Shown piece by piece: positions 1-6,911 of a stretch of DNA of 17,635 nucleotides. Positions within the stretch are counted from its first letter, which is position 1, and the number at the start of each line of letters is the position of its first letter. Both the position numbers and the translations under genes were made by a program. The notes under the pieces were generated by a model. That model was not told the origin of the DNA. It did not search any database and saw nothing but the letters and a program-made list of their open reading frames with translations. Origin of the DNA: Geodermatophilaceae bacterium (GTDB taxonomy: Bacteria > Actinomycetota > Actinomycetes > Mycobacteriales > Geodermatophilaceae); the NCBI GenBank assembly GCA_013811975.1, contig JACCUF010000464.1, forward strand, positions 1 to 17,635, read 5' to 3'.

Positions 1-65
1 GCGGCCATCGCCGAAGCCACCGCGGGGAGCATGGGGGTGGTGGCCGCGTGGTCGAGGTAGGTCAT
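1..65 (-). CDS. Cysteine desulfurase (NifS/IscS-like), N-terminal fragment
   Basis: Only the first 21 codons lie in the window; the gene continues beyond position 1. The minus strand from ATG 65-63 reads MTYLDHAATTPMLPAVAS, the typical start of class V PLP-dependent cysteine desulfurases (YLDHAATTP strand). These enzymes take sulfur from L-cysteine for Fe-S cluster and thio-tRNA synthesis. The neighbour fits: in M. tuberculosis iscS (Rv3025c) lies just downstream of fixB/fixA, as here. No Shine-Dalgarno is evident; a TAGGCT box lies 10 nt upstream of the ATG. The catalytic lysine and cysteine loop are outside the window, so IscS, NifS and SufS types cannot be told apart. Confidence 0.85.
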   Translation of the reverse strand, partial: MTYLDHAATTPMLPAVASAMA

Positions 66-75
66 GTTGATGGAA

Positions 76-81
76 AGCCTA
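76..81 (-). promoter_or_regulatory. Candidate -10 box of the cysteine desulfurase gene
   Basis: On the minus strand TAGGCT fits TANNNT and ends 10 nt before the ATG at 65, which would give a very short leader. I see no good -35 hexamer at 17-18 nt, so support is weak and rests on position. Confidence 0.35.
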
Positions 82-137
82 ACCGCCGACTCGCCGAATA
101 CCGCGCCGCGCGAGCACCTGCCGTACGGCCGAGCGAG

Positions 138-1109
138 TCAGGCCCTGCGCTTGGTGATCTCTTCGGTCAACGCCGGGACGATCGCAAAGAGGTCACCCAC
201 GACACCGAAGTCGGCGAGCTCGAATATCGGCGCTTCGTTGTCCTTGTTGATCGCGACGATAGTCTTCGAAGTCTGCATCCCCGCGCGGTGCTGGATCGCT
301 CCCGAGATTCCGACGGCCATGTACAGCTGAGGTGAGACGGTCTTGCCGGTCTGCCCGACCTGGAACTGGTGCGGATAGAAGCCCGAGTCCGTCGCCGCAC
401 GGGAGGCCCCGACCGCACCACCGAGGGAATCGGCGAGCCCTTCGATCAGCGCGAAGTTCTCCGCGCTGCCGACTCCGCGACCCCCGGAGACGATGATCGA
501 AGCCTCGGTCAGCTCCGGGCGTCCGCCACTGGCCTCCACGGTTCGTTCGACGACGGTGACCCTCTTGGCGTCGTCGCTGATCGCGATGTCCACGGCGATC
601 TCCTCGCCGGCCGCGGGCGCCGGCTCGGGGGGAACCGAATTGGGGCTCACGGTATAGATCGGAGTCCCTTTGGCCACCTTGGACTTCACGATGACGGCCC
701 CGGCGAAGACCACCTGGGTGACGGTGCCGTCCGCGTCGACCTCGCTGATGTCGGTCAGCAGCCCGCTGCCGATCTTGAGTGCCAGCCGACCCGCCACCTC
801 TTTGCCCTCCTGGGTGCTCGGGAGCAAGACCGCGGCGGCTGAGGTGTCGCCAACCAGCTTGGCCAGTACCTCCGCCTTCGGCGCGACAAGGTGATTGTCG
901 ATGTCCTCTGATTCCGCGACGTAGATCTTGGCGGCTCCGTACTCGGCCAGACGCTCCTTGACCGCCGCGGCCGTACCCGCAAGCCCGGCCACGACCGCCG
1001 ACGGCTCGCCCAATGCGCGAGCTGCGGTCAGCATCTCGAGGGTGACCTTCTTGAGACCGACGCCGTCACCATCGGCCACGGTCTCGACCAGAACCAGTAC
1101 TTCAGCCAT
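138..1109 (-). CDS. etfA: Electron transfer flavoprotein alpha subunit (EtfA/FixB)
   Basis: This 323-aa protein has the length and layout of EtfA. The N-terminal half (residues 1-190, MAEVLVLVET onward) is the ETF alpha/beta fold. The C-terminal FAD domain follows, with SGGRGVGSAENF at 208-219 and the strongly conserved segment around 250-278 (GQTGKTVSPQLYMAVGISGA). With EtfB it forms a heterodimer holding FAD that takes electrons from acyl-CoA and other dehydrogenases and hands them to a membrane quinone reductase. That reductase is not in the window. The ATG follows a GGGGAG ribosome-binding site and starts 18 nt after the etfB stop, so the two are co-transcribed. The ORF is intact. Confidence 0.97.
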   Translation of the reverse strand: MAEVLVLVETVADGDGVGLKKVTLEMLTAARALGEPSAVVAGLAGTAAAVKERLAEYGAAKIYVAESEDIDNHLVAPKAEVLAKLVGDTSAAAVLLPSTQEGKEVAGRLALKIGSGLLTDISEVDADGTVTQVVFAGAVIVKSKVAKGTPIYTVSPNSVPPEPAPAAGEEIAVDIAISDDAKRVTVVERTVEASGGRPELTEASIIVSGGRGVGSAENFALIEGLADSLGGAVGASRAATDSGFYPHQFQVGQTGKTVSPQLYMAVGISGAIQHRAGMQTSKTIVAINKDNEAPIFELADFGVVGDLFAIVPALTEEITKRRA

Positions 1110-1127
1110 TTGCGCTACTCCCCGCCC

Positions 1128-1907
1128 TCAGACAAACTTCTTCGATGCGAGGAAGTCGGCGAGCTTTGCCGCTCCGTCTCCCTCGTCGTTGACCTGTTCG
1201 CCCTCGCTTTTCGGTGGGCGGCTGGCGAACTCCAGGACGGTGCTGGTCGCCGCGCCCAGGCCGACCTCTGATTCGTCCACGCCGAGGTCGGCCAGGCTCA
1301 GCGTCGTGACCGGCTTGCTCTTGGCGGCCATGATCCCCTTGAAGGAGGGGTAGCGCGGCTCGTTCATGGTGTCCCAGGTACTGACGATCGCCGGGGTCTG
1401 GCCTTCGATCGTCCAGTAGCCGCCGTCGGTCTGGCGCTCGACGGTGAGCTTGGAACCATCGACGGTGAGCTTGCGGGCACCGGACAGATGGGCCACGCCG
1501 AGGCGTTCAGCGAGCAGTGCGGGCATCATCGTCAGGCCACCGTCGGTGGATTGCGCGCCGGAGAGCACCAGATCCCACTCGATGGTGCCCAGTGCCTTGG
1601 CCAGCACCGCGCTGGTGGCAATCACGCATGAGCCGTGCAGCGCCGGGTCGGTCACATGGATTGCCTTGTCGGCGCCCATCGACAGCGCCTTCCGAATGGT
1701 GTCGGTGGCAGAGTCCGGGCCCATGGTGAGGATCGTGACCTCGCCGCCGTGGGCCTCCTTGACCTTGAGCGCCTCCTCGATGGCGTACTCGTCCATCTCG
1801 TTGATGACGTTGTCCGCAGAGGCGCGCGCCACCGTGTTGTCAGTGGAATCGAGCGTTCGCTCGCTGCCTGAATCAGGTACCTGCTTCACCAGGACGACGA
1901 TGTTCAT
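1128..1907 (-). CDS. etfB: Electron transfer flavoprotein beta subunit (EtfB/FixA)
   Basis: This 259-aa protein begins MNIVVLVKQVPDSGSERTLD and carries the ETF-beta signature region NEPRYPSFKGIMAAKSKP at residues 182-199. The length is normal for EtfB. The beta subunit docks partner dehydrogenases through a recognition loop, holds AMP, and pairs with EtfA, encoded 18 nt downstream. The ATG at 1907 is preceded by AGGGAG at a 10-nt spacing. It is the first gene of a minus-strand operon that diverges from the GH57 gene at 2050; the 142-nt gap between them must hold both promoters. The order fixA-fixB matches many actinobacteria. Confidence 0.97.
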   Translation of the reverse strand: MNIVVLVKQVPDSGSERTLDSTDNTVARASADNVINEMDEYAIEEALKVKEAHGGEVTILTMGPDSATDTIRKALSMGADKAIHVTDPALHGSCVIATSAVLAKALGTIEWDLVLSGAQSTDGGLTMMPALLAERLGVAHLSGARKLTVDGSKLTVERQTDGGYWTIEGQTPAIVSTWDTMNEPRYPSFKGIMAAKSKPVTTLSLADLGVDESEVGLGAATSTVLEFASRPPKSEGEQVNDEGDGAAKLADFLASKKFV

Positions 1908-2005
1908 GCCCTATGAGCTCCCTGTCCGCATCTGTTCGCATCGGTGAGTCTGACATCTGAGTGGGGCGGTTGGAGCAGTCTGGCAGGCTCGTCCCGACCG
2001 ACATC

Positions 2006-2034
2006 TTGCGCCCGATGTTACTGAGGGGTAGGGG
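2006..2034 (+). promoter_or_regulatory. Weak promoter candidate for the GH57 gene
   Basis: TTGCGC (2006-2011) and TAGGGG (2029-2034) are separated by 17 nt and would start transcription about 9 nt before the ATG at 2050. No Shine-Dalgarno fits that start, which agrees with a very short leader. The -10 box lacks the final T of TANNNT, so this is tentative. I found no convincing promoter for etfB in the same gap. Confidence 0.25.
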
Positions 2035-2049
2035 TACGCGTTACGCGAA

Positions 2050-3570
2050 ATGGGGGTGAGTCTGGTCACGGCTAATGCGGCCGACGAGGTCGGAACCTGT
2101 TGCCTCGTCCTGCATACCCACCTTCCTTGGGTGGCACATGCCGGCGCCTGGCCGGTCGGCGAGGAGTGGCTGCATCAGGCGTTCACCTCCTCCTGGCGGC
2201 GAGTCGTCGAGGTCTGCGAGACCTTGGCGGCCGAGGGCCGCCGGGAACTCTTGACGCTCGGCATCACGCCGACGGTCGCGGCCATGCTCGACGACCCGTA
2301 CTGCCTGAACGAGATCCACCGCTGGACCGGCAACTGGCTGCTCCGTGCGGAGGAGCTCGCCGCCAGCCGGCAATCGCATCTTCGCGAACTGGCCCGCTTC
2401 GAGTATGGCGCCGCCGCAGCGTGTCTTGGCGATGTGGAGGACCGCTGGTTGCGCGGTGGTGCCCCCATCCTGCGGAGCCTGTCCGAAGCGGGCGTGGTGG
2501 AACTGCTCGGCGGGCCGGTGGCGCATCCATTCCTGCCGTTGTTGGACGATCGGCTGGTCGGGCACACGCTGCGTACTGGACTCGACGATGCCCGAATCCG
2601 CTGGGGTACCCGGCCCACCGGCATCTGGGCCCCGGAGTGCGGATACCGGCAAGGGCTCGAGCGCAGCTACGCAGAGCAGGGCGTTGACCACCTGCTCGTC
2701 GACGGCCCGGCCCTGCACGGTCGTACGGCACAGGCTCACCCGATCGGCAGATCGGACGTCATGGCTTTCGGGCGCGATCTCGACGTGACCTATCGGGTCT
2801 GGTCACCCAAGTCCGGGTATCCGGGCAACGCCGCTTACCGCGACTTCCACACAATCGACCATGCTTCCGGCTTCCGCCCAGCGCGCGTGACCAGTCGCCA
2901 GACGCCACCAGAGGACAAGGCTCCGTGGGATCCGGTCAGCGCACAGGCAATCGCCCGCCGGGACGCGCGGAACTTCGTTGACGTCGTGCGCCGGCGCCTG
3001 CTCGACCTCGCGGCCAAGACAGGACGAAGGGCATTGACTGTCGCGGCATACGACACCGAACTGTTCGGACATTGGTGGTACGAGGGACCGGCCTGGCTCG
3101 AGGAGGCCCTGCGGTTACTGCCGCTGGCCGGCGTCCGCGTTACCACGCTGCGGGGCGCACTGGAGGCCGGTCACGGCGGCACCCCGGTCGAGATTGCAGC
3201 GTCGTCCTGGGGCAGCGGCAAGGATTGGCGGGTCTGGGCCGGGCCTCACATGGCCGACATCGTCGATGCCGGAATGGTCATGGGCAAGCAACTGCTGTCC
3301 ACCGTCGATGCACAGCGCTCGCAGGTCCGAGATCATGCACTGGACCAGCTCTGTCGAGAGGCCTATCTGGCGCTGGCCAGCGACTGGGCTTTCATGGTCA
3401 GCAAGAATTCCGCCGCGGATTACGCCAGGAGTCGGATCGCGACACACTCGGCCCGGTTCGATCGGTTGCGCCGTGCGATCGACAGCGATCCGGTACGCGC
3501 GAGCGGGATCGCCCGCGAGTACGAACACGTCGATGGCCCCTGGCGCCATCTCGACGCGAGACTCCTGTGA
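2050..3570 (+). CDS. GH57 family glycoside hydrolase, probable 1,4-alpha-glucan branching enzyme
   Basis: This 506-aa protein shows the GH57 landmarks in order: HTHLPW at residues 22-27; GIWAPECGY, whose Glu196 is the expected catalytic nucleophile; and YDTELFGHWWYEG, whose Asp335 is the expected acid/base. A C-terminal helical region with ASDWAFMVSKNSAADYARSR (about 440-465) is typical of the branching-enzyme subgroup. Length and order match M. tuberculosis Rv3031, which lies beside fixA and belongs to the methylglucose lipopolysaccharide locus. The likely role is cytoplasmic alpha-1,4 to alpha-1,6 transglycosylation of glucan. The Rv3030- and Rv3032-like partners are not adjacent here. The ATG at 2050 lacks a clear Shine-Dalgarno; GTG 2056 is an alternative start. 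Confidence 0.9.
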   Translation: MGVSLVTANAADEVGTCCLVLHTHLPWVAHAGAWPVGEEWLHQAFTSSWRRVVEVCETLAAEGRRELLTLGITPTVAAMLDDPYCLNEIHRWTGNWLLRAEELAASRQSHLRELARFEYGAAAACLGDVEDRWLRGGAPILRSLSEAGVVELLGGPVAHPFLPLLDDRLVGHTLRTGLDDARIRWGTRPTGIWAPECGYRQGLERSYAEQGVDHLLVDGPALHGRTAQAHPIGRSDVMAFGRDLDVTYRVWSPKSGYPGNAAYRDFHTIDHASGFRPARVTSRQTPPEDKAPWDPVSAQAIARRDARNFVDVVRRRLLDLAAKTGRRALTVAAYDTELFGHWWYEGPAWLEEALRLLPLAGVRVTTLRGALEAGHGGTPVEIAASSWGSGKDWRVWAGPHMADIVDAGMVMGKQLLSTVDAQRSQVRDHALDQLCREAYLALASDWAFMVSKNSAADYARSRIATHSARFDRLRRAIDSDPVRASGIAREYEHVDGPWRHLDARLL

Positions 3571-3698
3571 TCCCGACCGGAGCGCCCAACCAGGCGCGAG
3601 GTACAGCGCGTCTGACCCGCACATTCGTCACTATGTCGGGGTTGGGGGCGCGCTACCTCGGTGCAGGAGGTCCCGCGGCGACCGCGCCGTCGAGGTCC

Positions 3699-3704
3699 TA
3701 CGGT
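3699..3704 (+). promoter_or_regulatory. Candidate -10 box of a leaderless GNAT transcript
   Basis: TACGGT fits TANNNT and ends 6 nt before the GTG at 3711, the spacing expected if transcription starts at or next to the start codon. No Shine-Dalgarno precedes the GTG. I see no clear -35 hexamer. Confidence 0.4.
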
Positions 3705-3710
3705 GTCCGG

Positions 3711-4102
3711 GTGATCAGCTACGAATGGCGCGGCAACTTCGACAACGACGCCCTGAATCAACTGCACGCTGAGGGATTCGAACACCCCGTCCTGGCCGAC
3801 GACTGGTTAGCCACGGTGGACCAGCACAGTCTCGGCTGGGTATGCGCCTGGGACGACGGCGCTCTCGTCGGCTTCGTGAATGTGGTCTGGGACGGGACGG
3901 TCCATGCGTTCATCCTTGACACGTTGGTCACCGAGCGCGTGCGGCGGCAGGGCGTCGGATCCGAGCTTGTCAGCGTTGCCGTCCGGCAGGCTCGGGCGGC
4001 CGGTTGCAGTGGCTGCACGTCGACTTCGATGACCAGCTGCGTCCGTTCTACTTCGACCGCTGCGGTTTCCGTCCCACTAATGGCGGTCTTGTCGCGTTGT
4101 AA
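3711..4102 (+). pseudogene. GNAT-family N-acetyltransferase, interrupted by a one-base frameshift
   Basis: From GTG 3711 the frame encodes VISYEWRGNFDNDALNQLHA, then a GNAT core: LVGFVNVVWDG, FILDTLV, and the acetyl-CoA loop RRQGVG followed by a helix ending RAAGC at 4007. After codon TGC (4005-4007) the frame turns to nonsense, while the +2 frame from TGG 4010 continues the family pattern, WLHVDFDDQLRPFYFDRCGF, and stops at TAA 4100-4102. Exactly one base is missing from the codon at 4008-4009; related proteins I remember have Glu there. Restoring it would give 130 aa, normal for a compact GNAT. The substrate is unknown. This is either a recent pseudogene or a single-base sequencing error. 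An in-frame ATG at 3633 is a less likely start. Confidence 0.8.
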
Positions 4103-4155
4103 TGGCGGCAATTCCGTTCGCCGGGGTCCGATGTGCAGCCGCTGTCGTCTCACCG

Positions 4156-4231
4156 AAGTTGATCATCGGAACTGGGGTGGGTTATCCAGCCGATCCGGTC
4201 CTAAACCCCCCACAGTTCCGATGATCAACTT
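4156..4231. terminator. Large imperfect inverted repeat between convergent genes, probable bidirectional terminator
   Basis: Two 28-nt arms (4156-4183 and 4204-4231) flank a 20-nt loop. They pair at 26 of 28 positions, and the outer 19 are perfect (AAGTTGATCATCGGAACTG with its complement). The repeat lies between the end of the GNAT gene and the stop of the oncoming thiamine-diphosphate enzyme, where a two-way terminator is expected. There is no long T tract; the inner ends of the arms are G/C runs (GGGGTGGGTT and AACCCCCCAC). The outer arm contains TTGATCA, a word I associate from memory with dispersed intergenic palindromes in some actinobacteria, so it may also be a copy of a mobile-like repeat. 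Confidence 0.7.
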
Positions 4232-4241
4232 GCAACTGGGC

Positions 4242-5900
4242 TCAGGCCAGGGAGGAGGACCGCGGGTAGGCGTCTGTTGGGTCGGTCAGGACGTTGACGA
4301 CGTAGGGCACGTCGGCGTCGAACGCGCGAACCAGCGCCGGGGCGATGCCGTCGGCCTCGGTCACCGTCTCCCCGGCCCCGCCGAGCGCGCTGACAACCTG
4401 GTCGTACTTCAGGCCGGGCTGCAGGTCCGCGGCGACGTCGTAGCCATACAGCTGTTGCATCGGGTGCTTCTCCAGCCCCCAGATACCGTTGTTCCCGACC
4501 ACAATGACGACCGGGAGTTTCTGCCGAACAAGGCTTTCCGCATCCATCAAGGAAAATCCGGCGGCCCCGTCCCCGAGCACGACGCAGACCTGGGACGAGG
4601 GGCGGGACAATCGGGCACCCATCGCGTATCCCATCGACGTACCCAAGCAGCCGTACGGACCGGGATCCAGCCAGCACCCGGGCGTGTACGAGTCGAGATA
4701 CTTCCCGGCGTAGGAGACGAAGTCACCTCCGTCGCAGATGACCACGGCGTCACGGTCCAGCGCCTTGCGCAGTTCGCCATAGACCCGACTGGGCTGGATC
4801 GGGTCGGAGTCCGCTCCCAGGGTGGCGCCCTCCTTGGTCCGAGCGGCGGTTTCGGCTTCGCGCAGCGTGATCAACCAGGGTTCATGATCGGCGCGCGTTC
4901 CGCTGTACTGGGCGAGCCCGCTGAGGACCGACCGAAGATCTCCGCTCACCCGGACTGATGCCTTGAGGTGTGCAGCGTGTTGGCTCTCGTCGTCGACAAT
5001 GTGCACTACCCGGGCCGCGCCGAAGTCGCCGAAGGCAAGCCGGAAGTCCAACGGCGTGCCGACCACCGCGATGACGTCGGCCTGCTGGAAGGCGGTCCGA
5101 CGGGCTCGGGCGAAGCTGAGTTCGTCATCGGCGGCCAGACATCCACGGCCCATCCCATTGGCGAATACCGGAACCCGCAGAGCGCGCGCGGCCTCGGCAA
5201 GCTCGTTCCAGGCGCCGTCGGCGTACACATCGGTTCCCACCAGAACAACCGGGCGCTGCGCCTCGGCCAGGACTCGGGCGGCCTCTGCGACGAACTCGGG
5301 ATCGGGTTCCGGACGCGATGGCGGATTTCCCGAAGGGGCGGGAACCTCGGCCCGGCTGAAGATGACATCCATCGGGATGTCGAGAAAGACCGGACCGCGA
5401 TGGCCGGTCAATGCGGCCTGCAACGCACGGTCCACGTCGGCCGGAATCGCCTCGACACTGGTGCTGGTCGCAGCGTGCTTCGTAATCGAGGCGAGGATCG
5501 GGACGTGGTCGATCTCCTGCAGAGACCCCGAACCCCACCGGTACTGGGGTGCCCGTCCGCCGATCACCATGACCGGCGACCCGTTGAACCTGGCCGTGGT
5601 GACTGCGCTGATCCCGTTGGTGACACCGGGCCCGGCCGTCAGCGCCGCGACTGCGGGGCGACGCTGCAGCTTCGAGGTCGCCTCGGCGGCGAACACGGCG
5701 GTGGCTTCGTGGCGGACATCGTGGATCGGGAGACCGGAGGTGTGCAGGGCGTCGTAGAGCGGGAACACGTGGGCACCGGAGAGGGTGAACAATTCCTCGA
5801 CCCCGTATCGACGCAGCGCGGCGAGGGCGAGATCACCACCGTGGCCTTCCACTATTTCTCGAGCCTCATCCGCATGCCACCCCACGCTAGTCGCGGCCAT
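4242..5900 (-). CDS. Thiamine-diphosphate enzyme, acetolactate synthase family (IlvG/Rv1820-like)
   Basis: From ATG 5900 the product is 552 aa, close to the 547 aa I recall for M. tuberculosis IlvG (Rv1820). Residues 20-185 are the N-terminal pyrimidine-binding domain, with the activating glutamate Glu65 in RHEATAVFAAEA. The central domain follows. The C-terminal pyrophosphate domain has GDGAAGF at 443-449 and NNGIWGLEKHPM at 470-481, the GDG...NN Mg/ThDP motif. The C-terminus VVNVLTDPTDAYPRSSSLA closely resembles Rv1820. Family members make acetolactate from pyruvate or decarboxylate related 2-oxo or CoA substrates; the exact reaction is uncertain, and no small regulatory subunit is nearby. 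The start overlaps the acyltransferase 3' end by 14 nt (ATG 5909 would overlap by 23), suggesting translational coupling. No clear Shine-Dalgarno precedes either start. Confidence 0.88.
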   Translation of the reverse strand: MAATSVGWHADEAREIVEGHGGDLALAALRRYGVEELFTLSGAHVFPLYDALHTSGLPIHDVRHEATAVFAAEATSKLQRRPAVAALTAGPGVTNGISAVTTARFNGSPVMVIGGRAPQYRWGSGSLQEIDHVPILASITKHAATSTSVEAIPADVDRALQAALTGHRGPVFLDIPMDVIFSRAEVPAPSGNPPSRPEPDPEFVAEAARVLAEAQRPVVLVGTDVYADGAWNELAEAARALRVPVFANGMGRGCLAADDELSFARARRTAFQQADVIAVVGTPLDFRLAFGDFGAARVVHIVDDESQHAAHLKASVRVSGDLRSVLSGLAQYSGTRADHEPWLITLREAETAARTKEGATLGADSDPIQPSRVYGELRKALDRDAVVICDGGDFVSYAGKYLDSYTPGCWLDPGPYGCLGTSMGYAMGARLSRPSSQVCVVLGDGAAGFSLMDAESLVRQKLPVVIVVGNNGIWGLEKHPMQQLYGYDVAADLQPGLKYDQVVSALGGAGETVTEADGIAPALVRAFDADVPYVVNVLTDPTDAYPRSSSLA

Positions 5901-6615
5901 CGGCGGCATGAGCACGGGCAGCACGAGCGGTCTTGACCTCGATGTCGGCCAGCGCTGCGCGGGTCTTTTCCGCAATGGCGTGGGCCGCCTGGCGATCGGC
6001 GACGACTCGTGCTGGGGCCCCGGCAACGACCGCGTACGGCGGAACGTGACGGGTCACCACCGAATTCGCACCGACGACCGCGCCGTCACCCACCGCGCAG
6101 CCGCGCAACACGGTTGCCTTGACCCCCAGCCAGCTCCCGGCACCGATGCGGACCGGCGTCTTCACGATCCCCTGGTCCTTGATCGGCCGTTCCACGTCGT
6201 CGGACCGATGGTCGAAGTCCCCGATGTAGACGTAGTCCGCGATCAGCGCGCTCGGCCCGATCTCCACGTCGAGGTACGAGTTGACGATCGCATGGCGGCC
6301 GAAGACGGCCTTCTCGCCAACCCGCAACGTGCCCTCATGGGCCCGCAGGGCGGTGCCGTCTCCGATATGCACCCAATCGCCGAGGATTATCCGGCCATAC
6401 CCCGGCCGGGCGTCGAGTTCGACCCTACGGCCCAGAAACACCATGCCCTGCAAGATGATCGACGGTTGCCCCAACCGCAACCGGATGAGCCTCAGATATC
6501 GGATCAGGTAGTAGGGAGTCCAAGCACGGTGCCGGAGGACCCACCGCAGCGAGGATATTGAGACCAACCTGAACGCTGTCCTGCCCTGCGTGCCGGTGGT
6601 AGTCCGATTCGCCAC
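5887..6615 (-). CDS. Left-handed beta-helix (hexapeptide) acyltransferase, Rv3034c-like
   Basis: This 242-aa protein starts at GTG 6615. A basic, partly amphipathic N-terminus (residues 12-50, SSLRWVLRHRAWTPYYLIRY) precedes hexapeptide-repeat coils from about 70 to 205. The end, IGAGSWLGVKATVLRGCAVG then HVPPYAVVAGAPARVV, is classic for the maltose/galactoside O-acetyltransferase group. His136 in GDFDHRS is a plausible catalytic base. Such enzymes are trimers that move acetyl or similar groups from acyl-CoA to sugars. M. tuberculosis Rv3034c is a related protein in the methylglucose lipopolysaccharide region, so a glucan or sugar acceptor is plausible but inferred. The gene overlaps the next gene at its 3' end. 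There is no Shine-Dalgarno; a TACCGT box 7 nt upstream suggests a leaderless mRNA. Confidence 0.9.
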   Translation of the reverse strand: MANRTTTGTQGRTAFRLVSISSLRWVLRHRAWTPYYLIRYLRLIRLRLGQPSIILQGMVFLGRRVELDARPGYGRIILGDWVHIGDGTALRAHEGTLRVGEKAVFGRHAIVNSYLDVEIGPSALIADYVYIGDFDHRSDDVERPIKDQGIVKTPVRIGAGSWLGVKATVLRGCAVGDGAVVGANSVVTRHVPPYAVVAGAPARVVADRQAAHAIAEKTRAALADIEVKTARAARAHAADGRD

Positions 6616-6622
6616 GACGGCA

Positions 6623-6628
6623 ACGGTA
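6623..6628 (-). promoter_or_regulatory. Candidate -10 box of the acyltransferase gene
   Basis: On the minus strand TACCGT (TANNNT) ends 7 nt before GTG 6615, as in leaderless actinobacterial genes. It overlaps a plus-strand TAACGT at 6627-6632 that could serve the small gene at 6680. No -35 hexamer is obvious for either. Confidence 0.4.
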
Positions 6629-6669
6629 ACGTGGCGACCGAGCGCGGCCGCGCGTGCCGCCGGTCGTTA

Positions 6670-6677
6670 GAGGAGGG
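6670..6677 (+). promoter_or_regulatory. Strong Shine-Dalgarno of the small acidic gene
   Basis: GAGGAGGG immediately precedes the GTG at 6680. Counting GAGG (6670-6673) gives a 6-nt spacer; counting the whole purine run leaves only CC. It is the strongest ribosome-binding site in the window and is the main reason to believe the small gene is translated. Confidence 0.6.
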
Positions 6678-6679
6678 CC

Positions 6680-6910
6680 GTGAACAGGCAACCGGGAGCA
6701 GAGTCCGACGTACCCGACGACGAGGCGGAGGCGACCGGACGACCGACTGGCGGCGACCCGGAATCCGACGGCGGGGACAGCGCCTCGACCACGGGTACAG
6801 GTGAAGCGGGCAGCTTCGTCGGGCGCACCGCCGGGCAGGACGATGGCGGGGTCGGTCAGACCGGGGCCGAGGCACGCGGGGCCGAGCAGTCCCGCGATCC
6901 TGACGACTGA
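6680..6910 (+). CDS. Small acidic, probably disordered protein of unknown function
   Basis: GTG 6680 to TGA 6910 encodes 76 aa rich in Asp, Glu, Gly, Ser and Thr, with almost no hydrophobic residues, no signal peptide and no membrane segment. The C-terminal half, GSFVGRTAGQDDGGVGQTGA followed by EARGAEQ, resembles a short motif I recall from other actinobacterial hypothetical proteins (FVGR..GQD.G..GETGAEAR); that resemblance is from memory and unverified. Third codon positions are mostly G or C, as in the neighbouring genes. It diverges from the acyltransferase with a 64-nt gap and converges on the methyltransferase, the two stops lying one base apart. No function can be assigned. Confidence 0.6.
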   Translation: MNRQPGAESDVPDDEAEATGRPTGGDPESDGGDSASTTGTGEAGSFVGRTAGQDDGGVGQTGAEARGAEQSRDPDD

Positions 6911-6911
6911 G

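Noticed and set aside
2041..2739. Minus-strand open frame opposite GH57
   Set aside because: It is antisense to a gene with clear catalytic motifs and has no recognisable domain; such frames are common at this GC content.
3072..4958. Long plus-strand open frame of 628 codons
   Set aside because: It runs through GH57 in a wrong frame, contains the first part of the GNAT gene, and then is antisense to the thiamine-diphosphate gene. Only the 3711-4007 part is coding.
5910..6026. N-terminal extension of the thiamine-diphosphate enzyme
   Set aside because: It lies inside the acyltransferase coding sequence in another frame and would exceed the usual family length.
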